Assembly: GCA_025054715.1 (NCBI GenBank)
Contig: JANWYH010000011.1
Span: forward strand, 39,307 to 103,306
Source: Pyrinomonadaceae bacterium
GTDB lineage: Bacteria; Acidobacteriota; Blastocatellia; Pyrinomonadales; Pyrinomonadaceae
Reading direction: 5' to 3'
DNA: 64,000 nt
Numbering within the stretch: the first letter of the stretch is position 1; each line of letters opens with the position of its first letter. Shown here one piece after another: positions 28,528-37,098 of this stretch. Below the pieces are notes generated by a model. It made no database searches. It was not told the origin of the DNA and saw only the letters and a list, made by a program, of their open reading frames with translations. The position numbers and the translations under genes were made by a program.

Positions 28528-30420
28528 ATGAAGAACATGAAAATTCCATCATACGTAACAAATGAAGCGCTTATTGAATGGGTAGAAAAAACCGCTGAGC
28601 ACTGTAAGCCTGAAGAAGTTTATTGGTGCGATGGTTCACAGGAAGAATACGATCGCTTGTGTGAAGAGATGGTTCAGAAGGGAACTTTTATTAGGCTAAA
28701 TCCCGAGAAAAGACCGAATTCTTTTCTAGCACGTTCTCATCCGAGCGATGTTGCAAGAGTCGAGGAAAGAACCTTTATCTGTTCATTAAGTAAGGCTGAT
28801 GCAGGACCGACGAATAATTGGATGAATCCAAAAGAAATGAAAGCTATTTTGAACGCCAAGTTTGAAGGTTGCATGCGTGGGCGGGTAATGTATGTTATCC
28901 CATTTTGCATGGGACCTATTGGTTCACCTATTTCGTTATTTGGGATTCAGATAACTGATTCGCCTTATGTTGTTGTAAACATGCGAATAATGACTCGCAT
29001 GGGGCGAAAGGCTCTCGAAACTCTAGGCAATGGCGACTTTGTTAAATGCTTACATTCTGTCGGGATGCCACTTTCTCCAGGACAAAAGGATGTTCCATGG
29101 CCATGCGTGCCTGATCTTAAGGACAAGTACATCGTTCATTTTCCCGAAGAGCGGACAATTGTAAGCTATGGTTCTGGCTACGGTGGAAATGCTCTTCTAG
29201 GTAAAAAATGTTTGGCTTTGAGAATTGCTTCTGTAATTGGTCGTGATGAAGGCTGGCTTGCCGAGCACATGCTAATCGTGGGTATTCAATCTCCTGACGG
29301 CAAGAAAGATTATATCTGTGCTGCTTTTCCTAGCGCTTGTGGAAAGACGAATCTAGCTATGCTTATTCCGCCTAAACCTTTTCTTGAAGAGGGCTGGAAA
29401 GTTACAACCGTGGGTGATGACATAGCCTGGATAAAACCTGATAAAGATGGTAGACTTCGCGCGATAAATCCCGAAACAGGCTTTTTTGGTGTAGCACCAG
29501 GAACGAATTACAAAACCAATCCCAATGCTATGGAAACCATAAAGGCAAACACTATCTTTACTAATGTTGCTTTAACCGATGACGGCGACGTTTGGTGGGA
29601 AGGTCTTGAAGAAGACGGACCGATGCCTTCACACTTGATAGATTGGCAGGGGAATGATTGGACACCTGGTTGCGGAAGAAAAGCGGCTCATCCGAATGCA
29701 AGGTTTACAACTCCGATAGCTCAATGTCCATCAGTTGATGAGAATTTTGACAACCCCGAAGGAGTTCCAGTATCTGCCTTCGTTTTTGGAGGGAGAAGAA
29801 GCACGGTAGCGCCTTTAGTTCTACAGTCATTTAATTGGGCTTTCGGTGTTTACATGGCGGCTACTATGGGTTCGGAGATGACTGCTGCTGCTTTTGGAAA
29901 TGTCGGTGAAGTGCGTCGCGATCCGTTTGCAATGTTGCCTTTCGCAGGGTATCACATGGGAGATTACTTCTCACATTGGTTGAATTTCGGGCGAAGCATC
30001 CCCGAGCCGCCCAGAATCTTTTCCGTAAATTGGTTCCGAAAAGATGAAAACGGTAAATTCATCTGGGAAGGTTTTGGTGAAAACATGCGTATTTTGAAAT
30101 GGATAGTTGAGCGTGCTCGCGGAAAATCAGTAGGCATTGAAACTCCTCTTGGCTGGCAACCTAGATATGAAGATATTGATTGGCGGGGATCGGAATTTAC
30201 TAAAGAAGACTTTGAAAAAGTTATGAGCATAGATAGAGATATATGGCTAAAAGAAATAGCTTCTCACGATGACCTTTTTTTCAAGCTTTACGATCGATTA
30301 CCAAAGGAGATGACCTTCATAAGGGAACTTTTGGTTTCTAATCTGTGGAGGGCGCCAGAAAAGGGGAAAGCTTATCCCGAAAGACATGAAATTACAAAAG
30401 CTGCAACAAAATCTGAATAA
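28528..30420 (+). CDS. pckG: Phosphoenolpyruvate carboxykinase (GTP)
   Basis: A 630-residue GTP-dependent PEP carboxykinase, which converts oxaloacetate and GTP to PEP, CO2 and GDP for gluconeogenesis. The P-loop with the reactive cysteine is seen in [17 protein letters not shown]. Other family motifs include [35 protein letters not shown] [17 protein letters not shown], and [24 protein letters not shown] stands nine bases or so before the ATG. It has no close cotranscribed neighbour upstream; a stable hairpin separates it from the dehydratase gene. Confidence 0.97.
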   Translation: MKNMKIPSYVTNEALIEWVEKTAEHCKPEEVYWCDGSQEEYDRLCEEMVQKGTFIRLNPEKRPNSFLARSHPSDVARVEERTFICSLSKADAGPTNNWMNPKEMKAILNAKFEGCMRGRVMYVIPFCMGPIGSPISLFGIQITDSPYVVVNMRIMTRMGRKALETLGNGDFVKCLHSVGMPLSPGQKDVPWPCVPDLKDKYIVHFPEERTIVSYGSGYGGNALLGKKCLALRIASVIGRDEGWLAEHMLIVGIQSPDGKKDYICAAFPSACGKTNLAMLIPPKPFLEEGWKVTTVGDDIAWIKPDKDGRLRAINPETGFFGVAPGTNYKTNPNAMETIKANTIFTNVALTDDGDVWWEGLEEDGPMPSHLIDWQGNDWTPGCGRKAAHPNARFTTPIAQCPSVDENFDNPEGVPVSAFVFGGRRSTVAPLVLQSFNWAFGVYMAATMGSEMTAAAFGNVGEVRRDPFAMLPFAGYHMGDYFSHWLNFGRSIPEPPRIFSVNWFRKDENGKFIWEGFGENMRILKWIVERARGKSVGIETPLGWQPRYEDIDWRGSEFTKEDFEKVMSIDRDIWLKEIASHDDLFFKLYDRLPKEMTFIRELLVSNLWRAPEKGKAYPERHEITKAATKSE

Positions 30421-30424
30421 AGCT

Positions 30425-30452
30425 TTCCGGCTTAGGCTTTGCCTAGCCGGAA
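30425..30452 (+). terminator. Hairpin between pckG and the dehydratase gene
   Basis: TTCCGGC-T-TAGGC-TTT-GCCTA-GCCGGAA forms a 12-bp stem with one bulged T and a 3-base loop, starting four bases after the pckG stop. It is followed by TAAATAGA rather than a T-tract. It may be an mRNA-stabilising or attenuating hairpin rather than a full terminator. Confidence 0.5.
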
Positions 30453-30462
30453 TAAATAGACT

Positions 30463-32361
30463 ATGCAGGAAAAATTAAGTGAAAAGCTATGGTTTTTAAG
30501 GCGACCACTACAGGTTTTCGCAGATTTTTTCATCTTATGCCTGTCGTTTTTCTTTTCTTATCTCCTTCGCTTTGATTTTTCACTTCCGCAGTATTATCTT
30601 GAAAATGCTCTAAATCAGCTTCCTTTGGTTGTCTTAATTCAATTTCTATCGCTTTTCTTAGTCGGAGGGTATTCAATTCTATGGAGATACATAAGCCTTG
30701 ATGATGTGAAAATTTTTCTTAAGGCTGCTGCGATTTCATCTTTTGTTCTGGTGAGTTTAAGACTTTTGCTACCGTCGGATTTTGTTCGTTGGCAGGTTCC
30801 ACTTTCGATTACTCTTATGCATACAGTTTTTGCCTTTTCGGGGCTTCTTGCGTTAAGGCTGGCTAGAAGGCTTTTTTATGAAATTTCCGAAAAGAAAAAT
30901 TTTTCGAGAAGACGTCGAGTGAAGGCAAAACCTGCTTTGCTAATTGGAGCCGGTAGAATAGGTTCAGCGATTGTGAAAGAAATTAGCGGTCGAGCTGACG
31001 CCGAAATATCTATCAAGGGATTCGTTGATGATGATAAGCGAAAAGTGGGTGCTTTGATAAACGGAATTAAGATTTTAGGCACTACGGCTGATCTCCCAAG
31101 GTTGGTTAATGAGTTAAAAATCGAGTTAGTAGTTATAACGCTGGATGAAGCTCAAGGAAAGCAAATCAGAGATATTTTAGAAGTATGTCGGCAGATTCCC
31201 GTGAAAACACAGATTGTTCCTAGTTTGAATGAGATAGTAGGGGGGCGTGTAAGCATCAATCGCATAAGAGATGTTCAAATAGAAGACTTGCTCGGACGAG
31301 AGCCAATAAATCTTGATTTGCAGAACTTGCACGAATTTTTAAGCAAAAAAATAGTTTTGGTTACAGGTGCAGGAGGTTCTATTGGTTCAGAGCTTGTTCG
31401 GCAGATAGCTCGGTTCTCACCTTCGCTTATTTTGCTTGTTGAAAGAGCGGAAGGTGCGCTTTTTCAGATTGAGCGGTCCTTGAAGAATGATTTTCCTGAG
31501 CTTCGTTATGAGCCGTTGGTGGCTGATGTTGCGGATAGATCAAGAATGTATGATATTTTCTCGAGGTTCAATCCGCAGGTGATTTTTCACGCTGCAGCTC
31601 ACAAGCACGTCCCGTTGATGGAAAAAAATGTTGTAGAGGCTATTAAAAATAATGTATTTGCGACGGTTTTGCTTGCGGAGTTAGCTGGTAGAACTGACGC
31701 TGAAACTTTCGTTTTGATTTCGACCGATAAAGCAGTAAATCCAGTTTCGGTTATGGGAGCCTCAAAACGCCTTGCTGAAATAGCCGTTCAGAGTTTTCAT
31801 GAGCGTTATAAAACGAGGTTTATTTCCGTTCGCTTTGGGAACGTCCTTGGCTCAAATGGTTCGGTAGTGCCAATTTTCCTTGAGCAAATACTTCGTGGTG
31901 GACCAGTTACCGTAACCGATCCGAATATGAAGCGATACTTTATGACAATATCTGAAGCCGTGCAGCTAGTTCTTCAAGCTGGCTCAATCGGAAAAGGCGG
32001 TGAAATTTTTATACTCGATATGGGTAAGCCTGTTAGAATACTCGATCTGGCTGAAGATATGATAAGACTGTCAGGACTTAGACCTTACGAAGACATAGAG
32101 ATTGTTTTTACAGGACGAAGACCTGGTGAGAAGCTTTTTGAGGAACTCGAGGTACTGGGTGAAAATATGGTTAAAACTGGACATCCAAAGATATTCATCG
32201 GGAAAATCAATAAATATCCGTCATCAGAGGTCAAAAAGATGCTCGAAAGTCTTCAAGTTGCAGTTTCTGAAGGAGATGAGCGAAAAATAAGGCTTTTGAT
32301 TAACGATTTCTTGCCTGAAGCAAACGTCGAAGTTTGTGAAGAAGCTGCTGAAGTTTCTTGA
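30463..32361 (+). CDS. WbpM/FlaA1-type nucleotide-sugar 4,6-dehydratase
   Basis: A 632-residue membrane-anchored SDR of the CapD/WbpM family, which makes 4-keto-6-deoxy sugars (typically from UDP-GlcNAc) for surface glycans. Four membrane segments occupy about residues 15-130. A first Rossmann-like motif GAGRIGSAIVKE precedes the catalytic domain, which has GAGGSIGSELVRQ and STDKAVNPVSVMGASKRLAE. The usual SDR tyrosine is replaced by methionine in VMGASK, as known for this family. TGRRPGEKLFEEL is the conserved C-terminal signature. Its last 109 bp overlap, antisense, the end of the O-antigen ligase gene. Confidence 0.93.
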   Translation: MQEKLSEKLWFLRRPLQVFADFFILCLSFFFSYLLRFDFSLPQYYLENALNQLPLVVLIQFLSLFLVGGYSILWRYISLDDVKIFLKAAAISSFVLVSLRLLLPSDFVRWQVPLSITLMHTVFAFSGLLALRLARRLFYEISEKKNFSRRRRVKAKPALLIGAGRIGSAIVKEISGRADAEISIKGFVDDDKRKVGALINGIKILGTTADLPRLVNELKIELVVITLDEAQGKQIRDILEVCRQIPVKTQIVPSLNEIVGGRVSINRIRDVQIEDLLGREPINLDLQNLHEFLSKKIVLVTGAGGSIGSELVRQIARFSPSLILLVERAEGALFQIERSLKNDFPELRYEPLVADVADRSRMYDIFSRFNPQVIFHAAAHKHVPLMEKNVVEAIKNNVFATVLLAELAGRTDAETFVLISTDKAVNPVSVMGASKRLAEIAVQSFHERYKTRFISVRFGNVLGSNGSVVPIFLEQILRGGPVTVTDPNMKRYFMTISEAVQLVLQAGSIGKGGEIFILDMGKPVRILDLAEDMIRLSGLRPYEDIEIVFTGRRPGEKLFEELEVLGENMVKTGHPKIFIGKINKYPSSEVKKMLESLQVAVSEGDERKIRLLINDFLPEANVEVCEEAAEVS

Positions 32362-33836
32362 AGAACAAAAGCTAGCCCCATCAAGAGAAAAAATATCATA
32401 GCGACTTCCTGATCTCCGAGATTGTAATGAACTAGCCCGCTTAGGATAAAGCCTACAAATCCTCCGAAAATACCGAGCAAAGCGCCTTTTTCTAGGCCTG
32501 CCTTTTTCCTTATGGCTTTTAGCAGCAGTTTTGTGTATGCCCATATTATCCACAGCCAGATCAAAAGAGCAGGCAATCCGCGTTCAACCAGAATCTGAAT
32601 GGGAGTCGAATGAAAGTGTCCTAAGGGGAGTTTTCCATCGTCAAAGAGTCTCCATTCTTTGGCGTAAACTCTTACTGAATCCATACCGATGCCGAAGATT
32701 ATGTGCCGAGGAGACTGGACCCAAAGTTGTAATGCTTCTCGGTAAACCGTTTGTCTATATTTTGTTGAATCATCGTTCGGATCAATAAAACCTATCTTGC
32801 GGCTTTCGTGTAGATATATCGAAACGACAATTATTGCCGGTATTAGAACTGACATCAAAGCAAATATCATTTTTTTGTTTCTGCTAAGAAGAACTATCAA
32901 AAGGGCGGAAAAAGCAAGTCCTGCCTGTGGAGCTCTTGTTCCACTTAGTATGAGCGCAAAAGCCATCAATAGAAAGCAGATAAGAAGTGTTGCAATTGCT
33001 TTGAGGTCAAAATTCGTAAAGTTTGATGAATTTTTTGAGAAAACAGGCAATCTTTCGGCGAAAATTACAAGGAAGCCAAAGGTTAAAGAAGCTATCAGTT
33101 GCAGAACATCTGCATAAGTTGTCCAGTGGCCGAAAAAACCTGTTGAACGCCAGTTGTGGCTCTTTTTCCAAGATTGTATTCCGAGTTTTTCCTTTGCACT
33201 TTCGCCTTCAAGTAAATCTTCACGATTTACCTGCACGGAGTAATAAAAGTCGGGGCGATAGAAAAAGATAGTAGTTTTTTCATTTTTTGATATTTCTTCT
33301 ACTAATTCTTCAGGCGTCTTTAGCACTTTATCATTAGCTTTAAGAAGAGTATCACCATCCATAAGAAGGGCTTTTGCAAGGGGGCTTTCGGGTTTTAATC
33401 CATGAATTTCAACGCCTCGACCGATTATTCTTTCAACAGGAACATAAAGGACGTTTATCATGCAGGAGGCTATCAAAACAAAGCAAAGAATTAGTGAGGT
33501 TTTAGAACTTTTAACAAGAGCGATTACAAAGTAGAAAACTAAGAATATAGCAACCGATCGGAGCTTGTCTATTGAAATCAGGGGTGTATAGGAAAAAACT
33601 GAAGAAACTACAGACCATAAGAAAAAAGCAAGAAGAGGTAAATCAAGCGGAGTTCTTTGAAGGTAAAGTTTCGGCTTGACTAAAAAGCGTGCAAGTAGAA
33701 AAAACATGCCTATGAGCCAAGCGGTTTGTGAGGCAGCGATAGAGTGAGGAGAAAAAAGAACCATCAAGAAGAGGCATGAAAAAGCGATGATTTCTAGTCT
33801 TGATTTTTGTTGTAGCTCTTCAATGGCTCTTACCAT
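32253..33836 (-). CDS. O-antigen ligase family protein with PDZ-like insertion
   Basis: A 527-residue polytopic protein with about 11 membrane segments and the Wzy/WaaL-type periplasmic loop. The Wzy_C region includes GTRAPQAGLAFSALLIVLLS and a later GMDSVRVYAKEW, LGHFHSTPIQILVERGLPAL, where the histidine fits the HxN/HxS motif of ligases. Between the first and second hydrophobic blocks, residues 141-205 form a PDZ-like unit (GVEIHGLKPESPLAKALLMD then GDTLLKANDKVL). Such proteins attach or polymerise O-antigen or other glycans. The C-terminal 36 residues are encoded antisense to the dehydratase gene. Confidence 0.82.
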   Translation of the reverse strand: MVRAIEELQQKSRLEIIAFSCLFLMVLFSPHSIAASQTAWLIGMFFLLARFLVKPKLYLQRTPLDLPLLAFFLWSVVSSVFSYTPLISIDKLRSVAIFLVFYFVIALVKSSKTSLILCFVLIASCMINVLYVPVERIIGRGVEIHGLKPESPLAKALLMDGDTLLKANDKVLKTPEELVEEISKNEKTTIFFYRPDFYYSVQVNREDLLEGESAKEKLGIQSWKKSHNWRSTGFFGHWTTYADVLQLIASLTFGFLVIFAERLPVFSKNSSNFTNFDLKAIATLLICFLLMAFALILSGTRAPQAGLAFSALLIVLLSRNKKMIFALMSVLIPAIIVVSIYLHESRKIGFIDPNDDSTKYRQTVYREALQLWVQSPRHIIFGIGMDSVRVYAKEWRLFDDGKLPLGHFHSTPIQILVERGLPALLIWLWIIWAYTKLLLKAIRKKAGLEKGALLGIFGGFVGFILSGLVHYNLGDQEVAMIFFLLMGLAFVLQETSAASSQTSTFASGKKSLIKSLIFRSSPSETAT

Positions 33837-33838
33837 TT

Positions 33839-34366
33839 TTAATAGAGCATTTGGAAGGGCTTATTGTAAAGTTCTTGGTAAATCCAGCCTAGAATGCGTG
33901 CTTCGGCAGTGCAGATTGCCTCAAGCCATGCGCTAGTTAAGAACGCGCGTTTTTCGGCTTCTGTGGGGAGCTTTTCAGATTCTTGTATGAATGAAACTTC
34001 CTTAGTTTCTAAGTCGTAGGAACTGACAAACTCCTCACGTATCTGCTTTGCTTCGCTGAGAACATAAACAAGATAGGTTATCCATTCCTGAAGCTTGACT
34101 TCACTGTCGTTCTCTCTTAAGGCTTCAAAAACACCTACGGCAAACCTTGTTTCTGCATTCTCAAAGACATATTCTTGATTTCCGCTTTCGATTTCATCTT
34201 TCTGTTTCCATTGGAAAAGTTCTTCTACTTGCGGATGACGCATTATTGCTGTTTTTTGATCGTATTTTAGAAACCAATCAATCAGGTTGATCAAAGAATT
34301 GATTTCTAGTTTTCCGTCAGAAAGAGTTTCAAGTTTTGGTGGAGTTATCTGTTGTGACATGATCAA
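33839..34366 (-). CDS. Hypothetical protein
   Basis: A soluble, acidic, mostly helical protein of 175 residues. I recognise no domain. It has no signal peptide or membrane segment. Its stop is two bases from the start codon of the O-antigen ligase gene, so the two are cotranscribed, but that does not give a function. Translation may start at the third codon (MSQQITPP, 34360). Composition is like the neighbours, and the continuous frame with a close downstream gene makes it a real gene. Confidence 0.7.
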   Translation of the reverse strand: MIMSQQITPPKLETLSDGKLEINSLINLIDWFLKYDQKTAIMRHPQVEELFQWKQKDEIESGNQEYVFENAETRFAVGVFEALRENDSEVKLQEWITYLVYVLSEAKQIREEFVSSYDLETKEVSFIQESEKLPTEAEKRAFLTSAWLEAICTAEARILGWIYQELYNKPFQMLY

Positions 34367-34400
34367 ATCTTACTCAAAAACTTCGTAACTCCAAAAAGAG

Positions 34401-34440
34401 AAAAAGCGATTTTCCCGTTAAGCGAGAAAATCGCTTTTTT
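34401..34440 (-). terminator. Terminator hairpin (bidirectional)
   Basis: AAAAAGCGATTTTC at 34401-34414 pairs with GAGAAAATCGCTTTTTT at 34424-34440, giving a stem of about 12 bp flanked by A and T runs on both strands. On the minus strand it follows the small membrane-protein gene by 13 bp and precedes the hypothetical gene at 33839-34366, so it ends the former's transcript. Confidence 0.85.
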
Positions 34441-34452
34441 GAAATGTTTGGT

Positions 34453-34650
34453 TTACTGAGTTATGTGAATTTCTTCTTTCTTGCTAAACTTTTTGGCTAA
34501 GAATATCCCGCCGAAAATAATCAGTGAAAGAACGAATACAATAGTTAAAACTAACATCAAGGTGTCCGCACTTGATTGATAGCTCCTAAAGGAAAAGAAT
34601 GCAATTATAGCCGAAGCCACTGCAATCAACGCAAATATCCAATCCTTCAT
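34453..34650 (-). CDS. Small two-helix membrane protein
   Basis: A 65-residue protein with two predicted membrane helices (IFALIAVASAIIAFFSF and LMLVLTIVFVLSLIIFGGIF) and a charged, lysine-rich C-terminus. No family is recognised. The ATG at 34650 has AGGTG six bases upstream and is favoured over the GTG at 34656. It is followed by a strong terminator and preceded by the hairpin-rich stretch described below, so it may be expressed alone or from a long leader. Confidence 0.6.
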   Translation of the reverse strand: MKDWIFALIAVASAIIAFFSFRSYQSSADTLMLVLTIVFVLSLIIFGGIFLAKKFSKKEEIHITQ

Positions 34651-34666
34651 GTTCACACCTGTTTAA

Positions 34667-35252
34667 CTAAAGTGTCGAGACTACTACACTTTAGGTCAGC
34701 GTATTTATACCCCGCCCTTTCAGGCTGACCCAAGCTGACTGGCGGCTTTTGGTCAGCCATAGCCCCTGCATCAGCAGGAACTAACCCTCCTGCTTTCCTG
34801 TCTCCTAGTATGAAGAACCCCCTCTCAAAGGATTCCTCAAGAATAGGAAAGCCGAAGGCTACCTCAGCAGATTGCCATCTTTTCTGGACTCCAACCACTG
34901 CCCCTTCCCTCCTAAACTCCGAAGTCAATGGCTCACTGCTAAGGCTTTTCAGTAAAATCTCATTCATCCCCCCACAGTCTCTCGCTTGTATCTACTACCT
35001 CCTCGTCTCAACCTCACTACCTTCGTTTCACCCCTCTCAGCCCTTAATGTGCAAATTAATGCACAAGGGTTATTTTCTCATTCGGCTCTCTAGAACTCCA
35101 GTTCCTCTTCTATGCCGTGACTTCATCATGGTTTTTAAGTCCTCTTTTTGTTACAGGGTAGAGTTAATCTCTGCATACATGGCAACATAACATGTTACCC
35201 AAGTTTCGTAAACTTAGCCTCAGCTTTCTCATGAAAGTATGTATTTTGCCAA
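34667..35252 (-). other. Hairpin-rich intergenic stretch, candidate structured RNA
   Basis: About 590 bp without a convincing gene, between a minus-strand sigma-70-like promoter and a small membrane-protein gene. The part at 34700-34960 is visibly richer in GC than its surroundings. On the minus strand it is purine-rich and contains many inverted repeats: CTAAAGTGT / ACACTTTAG (34667-34694, 9 bp), GGCTGACC / GGTCAGCC (34722-34758), GCAGGA / TCCTGC (34773-34792 region), and CCCTT-GTGCA / TGCAC-ATT-AAGGG (35041-35069). A 104-codon frame at 34653-34967 crosses it but has no protein-family likeness I can see. I could not match it to tmRNA, RNase P RNA, SRP RNA or 6S RNA. A remnant of an IS200/IS605-type element is another possibility. 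Confidence 0.4.
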
Positions 35253-35281
35253 AGCATAGATCTTAATTAGAGTATTGTCAA
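35253..35281 (-). promoter_or_regulatory. Candidate sigma-70 promoter reading into the structured stretch
   Basis: On the minus strand a consensus TTGACA (35281-35276) is followed after 17 bp by TATGCT (35258-35253). A transcript would start near 35246 and run into the hairpin-rich stretch, away from queC. Confidence 0.5.
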
Positions 35282-35312
35282 GTAGCGAATTCTTTTTTGG
35301 TTTTTGCAGAGA

Positions 35313-35318
35313 TATAAT
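35313..35318 (+). promoter_or_regulatory. Candidate -10 element of queC
   Basis: A perfect TATAAT lies 35 bp before the queC start. No good -35 hexamer is visible at 16-18 bp spacing (TTCTTT at 17). It lies back to back with the minus-strand promoter at 35253-35281. Confidence 0.35.
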
Positions 35319-35352
35319 AACCTTAGAGAATTAGAAAAGCAAGAGTTTTTAT

Positions 35353-36039
35353 ATGTTCGAGAAGAAGGCAGTTTGTTTGGTTTCTGGTGGCATGGATTCT
35401 TGTGTGACCGCAGCAGTAGCTCATCGGGAAGGTTTTGAGCTAGCATTTTTACATGCCGATTACGGACAAAGAACGCTAGAACGTGAGAAAAAGGCTTTCG
35501 AGGATATAGCAAACTTTTACGGTGTTAAACAAAAGCTTTGTGTAAATCTCGAATATCTTGCGAGGATAGGGGGCTCGGCTTTGACAGATTTCGATATAGA
35601 GGTTCCACGTGGGCAGTTAAAACGCCAAGGAATCCCTATTACATACGTGCCTTTTCGCAACGCAAATCTACTTGCTGTTGCCACTTCTTGGGCTGAAGTT
35701 ATAGGAGCGAAGAGCATATTCATTGGAGCTGTTGCAGAAGACTCAAGTGGTTATCCGGATTGTAGGCAGGAATTTTACGAGGCTTTTCAGAGAGTTATTA
35801 ACATTGGCACCCGTCCCGAAACTCAAATAGAAATTCGGACACCGATTATTCATTTAACCAAAGCTGATATAGTAAGACTTGGCGTTCAACTAGGCGCACC
35901 ACTTAATCTGACGTGGTCTTGTTATAAGCGCGAAGATTTAGCTTGTGGTGAATGCGATTCTTGTCTTCTCCGTCTTCGTGGATTTAGCCAAGCAGGATTA
36001 ACTGATCCGATTCCTTATGCAGTAAAAGAATTTATTTAA
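35353..36039 (+). CDS. queC: 7-cyano-7-deazaguanine synthase QueC
   Basis: QueC converts 7-carboxy-7-deazaguanine to preQ0 with ATP and ammonia, a step toward queuosine in tRNA. The N-terminal PP-loop motif SGGMDSCVTAA and HADYGQRT are intact. The zinc-binding cysteines are at the C-terminus: WSCYKRE, then CGECDSC. Length (228) is normal. The other queuosine genes (queD, queE, queF) are not in the window. Its stop codon shares four bases (TTAA) with that of the convergent diguanylate cyclase gene. Confidence 0.96.
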   Translation: MFEKKAVCLVSGGMDSCVTAAVAHREGFELAFLHADYGQRTLEREKKAFEDIANFYGVKQKLCVNLEYLARIGGSALTDFDIEVPRGQLKRQGIPITYVPFRNANLLAVATSWAEVIGAKSIFIGAVAEDSSGYPDCRQEFYEAFQRVINIGTRPETQIEIRTPIIHLTKADIVRLGVQLGAPLNLTWSCYKREDLACGECDSCLLRLRGFSQAGLTDPIPYAVKEFI

Positions 36040-37013
36040 TCGGTTTCTTCGGTTTTATCTTGCAGAAAAGATTCAGTCATGTCGCGCCTTGGAGGCAAAG
36101 GCTGGCGGAGTTCTTCTTCTGTGATTTCTCGATACGTGCAAACTCTATTTCTTCCTTCTCGTTTGGCTCGGTAAAGAGCTGAATCTGCCATTTCTACAAG
36201 TTCTATCGGGTCGGTTGAATCTGTTGGAAAACAAGCAACGCCTATGCTTACGGTTATTCTGTGGAAAGAATCAGATTTTTTGCCGTGGCGTATCACACTG
36301 AAATTAGTTTCTTCTATGGTTTTACGAATTCTCTCAGCAGCGATAATTCCTTGAGCTAGGTTTGCATCGAGTAAAAAAGCAGCAAACTCTTCTCCGCCGA
36401 AGCGCGCTGCTACGTCTCCGCTTCTTAGGACACTACTGATGCAGACGCCTATTTCTTCAAGAGTTTTACTTCCCGTTAGGTGTCCATACGTGTCGTTTAC
36501 TTTTTTGAAATGATCAATGTCTATCATGAGAACACAAACAGGGCGTTTTTCAGCACTTGAACGCGCAATTTCTCTTCTAAGTTCTGAAAAGAAGGAACGA
36601 CTTGAAAGTAATCCCGTAAGCTCATCGTGTGAAAGAAGTCGTCTTATTTGTTTCTGATATTCTTGGTCAATTTCATCTAAAAGCTCGAATTTTAGTATGT
36701 GCTTTCCGATGGTGATCTTGTCGCCATTTTGTAATATTTCTTTCTCGATGCGGTGTCCATTTAAGAAGGTTCCATTTCTTGAATTCAAGTCTTTTATTAT
36801 GTAGGTTGTTTCACCAGTTTCTGTATTTTGTTCTAAAGTAATAGAGGCATGAAGTCTTGAAGCTTTCGGGTCGTTTATTCTAATGTCGGCTTCTAGAGAG
36901 CGTCCCAAGATGATTTGTTGACGTTCGAGAGGAATCGGTGCGGCAAAAAGGTCACCATTTAGGAAAACTAAAACAGGTCTTAGCTCTCTCCCCAGGCGTT
37001 TCTGAACAGACAT
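36036..37013 (-). CDS. Diguanylate cyclase with N-terminal FHA domain
   Basis: A 325-residue soluble protein joining an FHA phosphothreonine-binding domain (about residues 20-115; LGRSLEADI, SRLHASI, NSRNGTFLNG) to a GGDEF domain (about 130-295). The active-site motif is GGEEF in ARFGGEEFAAFL, a catalytically competent variant. It should make c-di-GMP in response to a phosphorylated partner protein. An RxxD inhibitory site is not obvious at the expected place. No Ser/Thr kinase gene is adjacent. It is convergent with queC. Confidence 0.93.
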   Translation of the reverse strand: MSVQKRLGRELRPVLVFLNGDLFAAPIPLERQQIILGRSLEADIRINDPKASRLHASITLEQNTETGETTYIIKDLNSRNGTFLNGHRIEKEILQNGDKITIGKHILKFELLDEIDQEYQKQIRRLLSHDELTGLLSSRSFFSELRREIARSSAEKRPVCVLMIDIDHFKKVNDTYGHLTGSKTLEEIGVCISSVLRSGDVAARFGGEEFAAFLLDANLAQGIIAAERIRKTIEETNFSVIRHGKKSDSFHRITVSIGVACFPTDSTDPIELVEMADSALYRAKREGRNRVCTYREITEEELRQPLPPRRDMTESFLQDKTEETD

Positions 37014-37098
37014 ACAAATCCTAACTGAAATATAACTTATAATTCATTTATCGTCTAGTTTCTCTAGGACTTATAGCAAAATTTTTTAGACTTAAAGT

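Noticed and set aside
34653..34967. A 104-codon minus-strand frame in the hairpin-rich stretch
   Set aside because: No recognisable domain, and it crosses several strong inverted repeats; it ends overlapping the start region of the small membrane-protein gene. It is more likely a chance frame in structured DNA.
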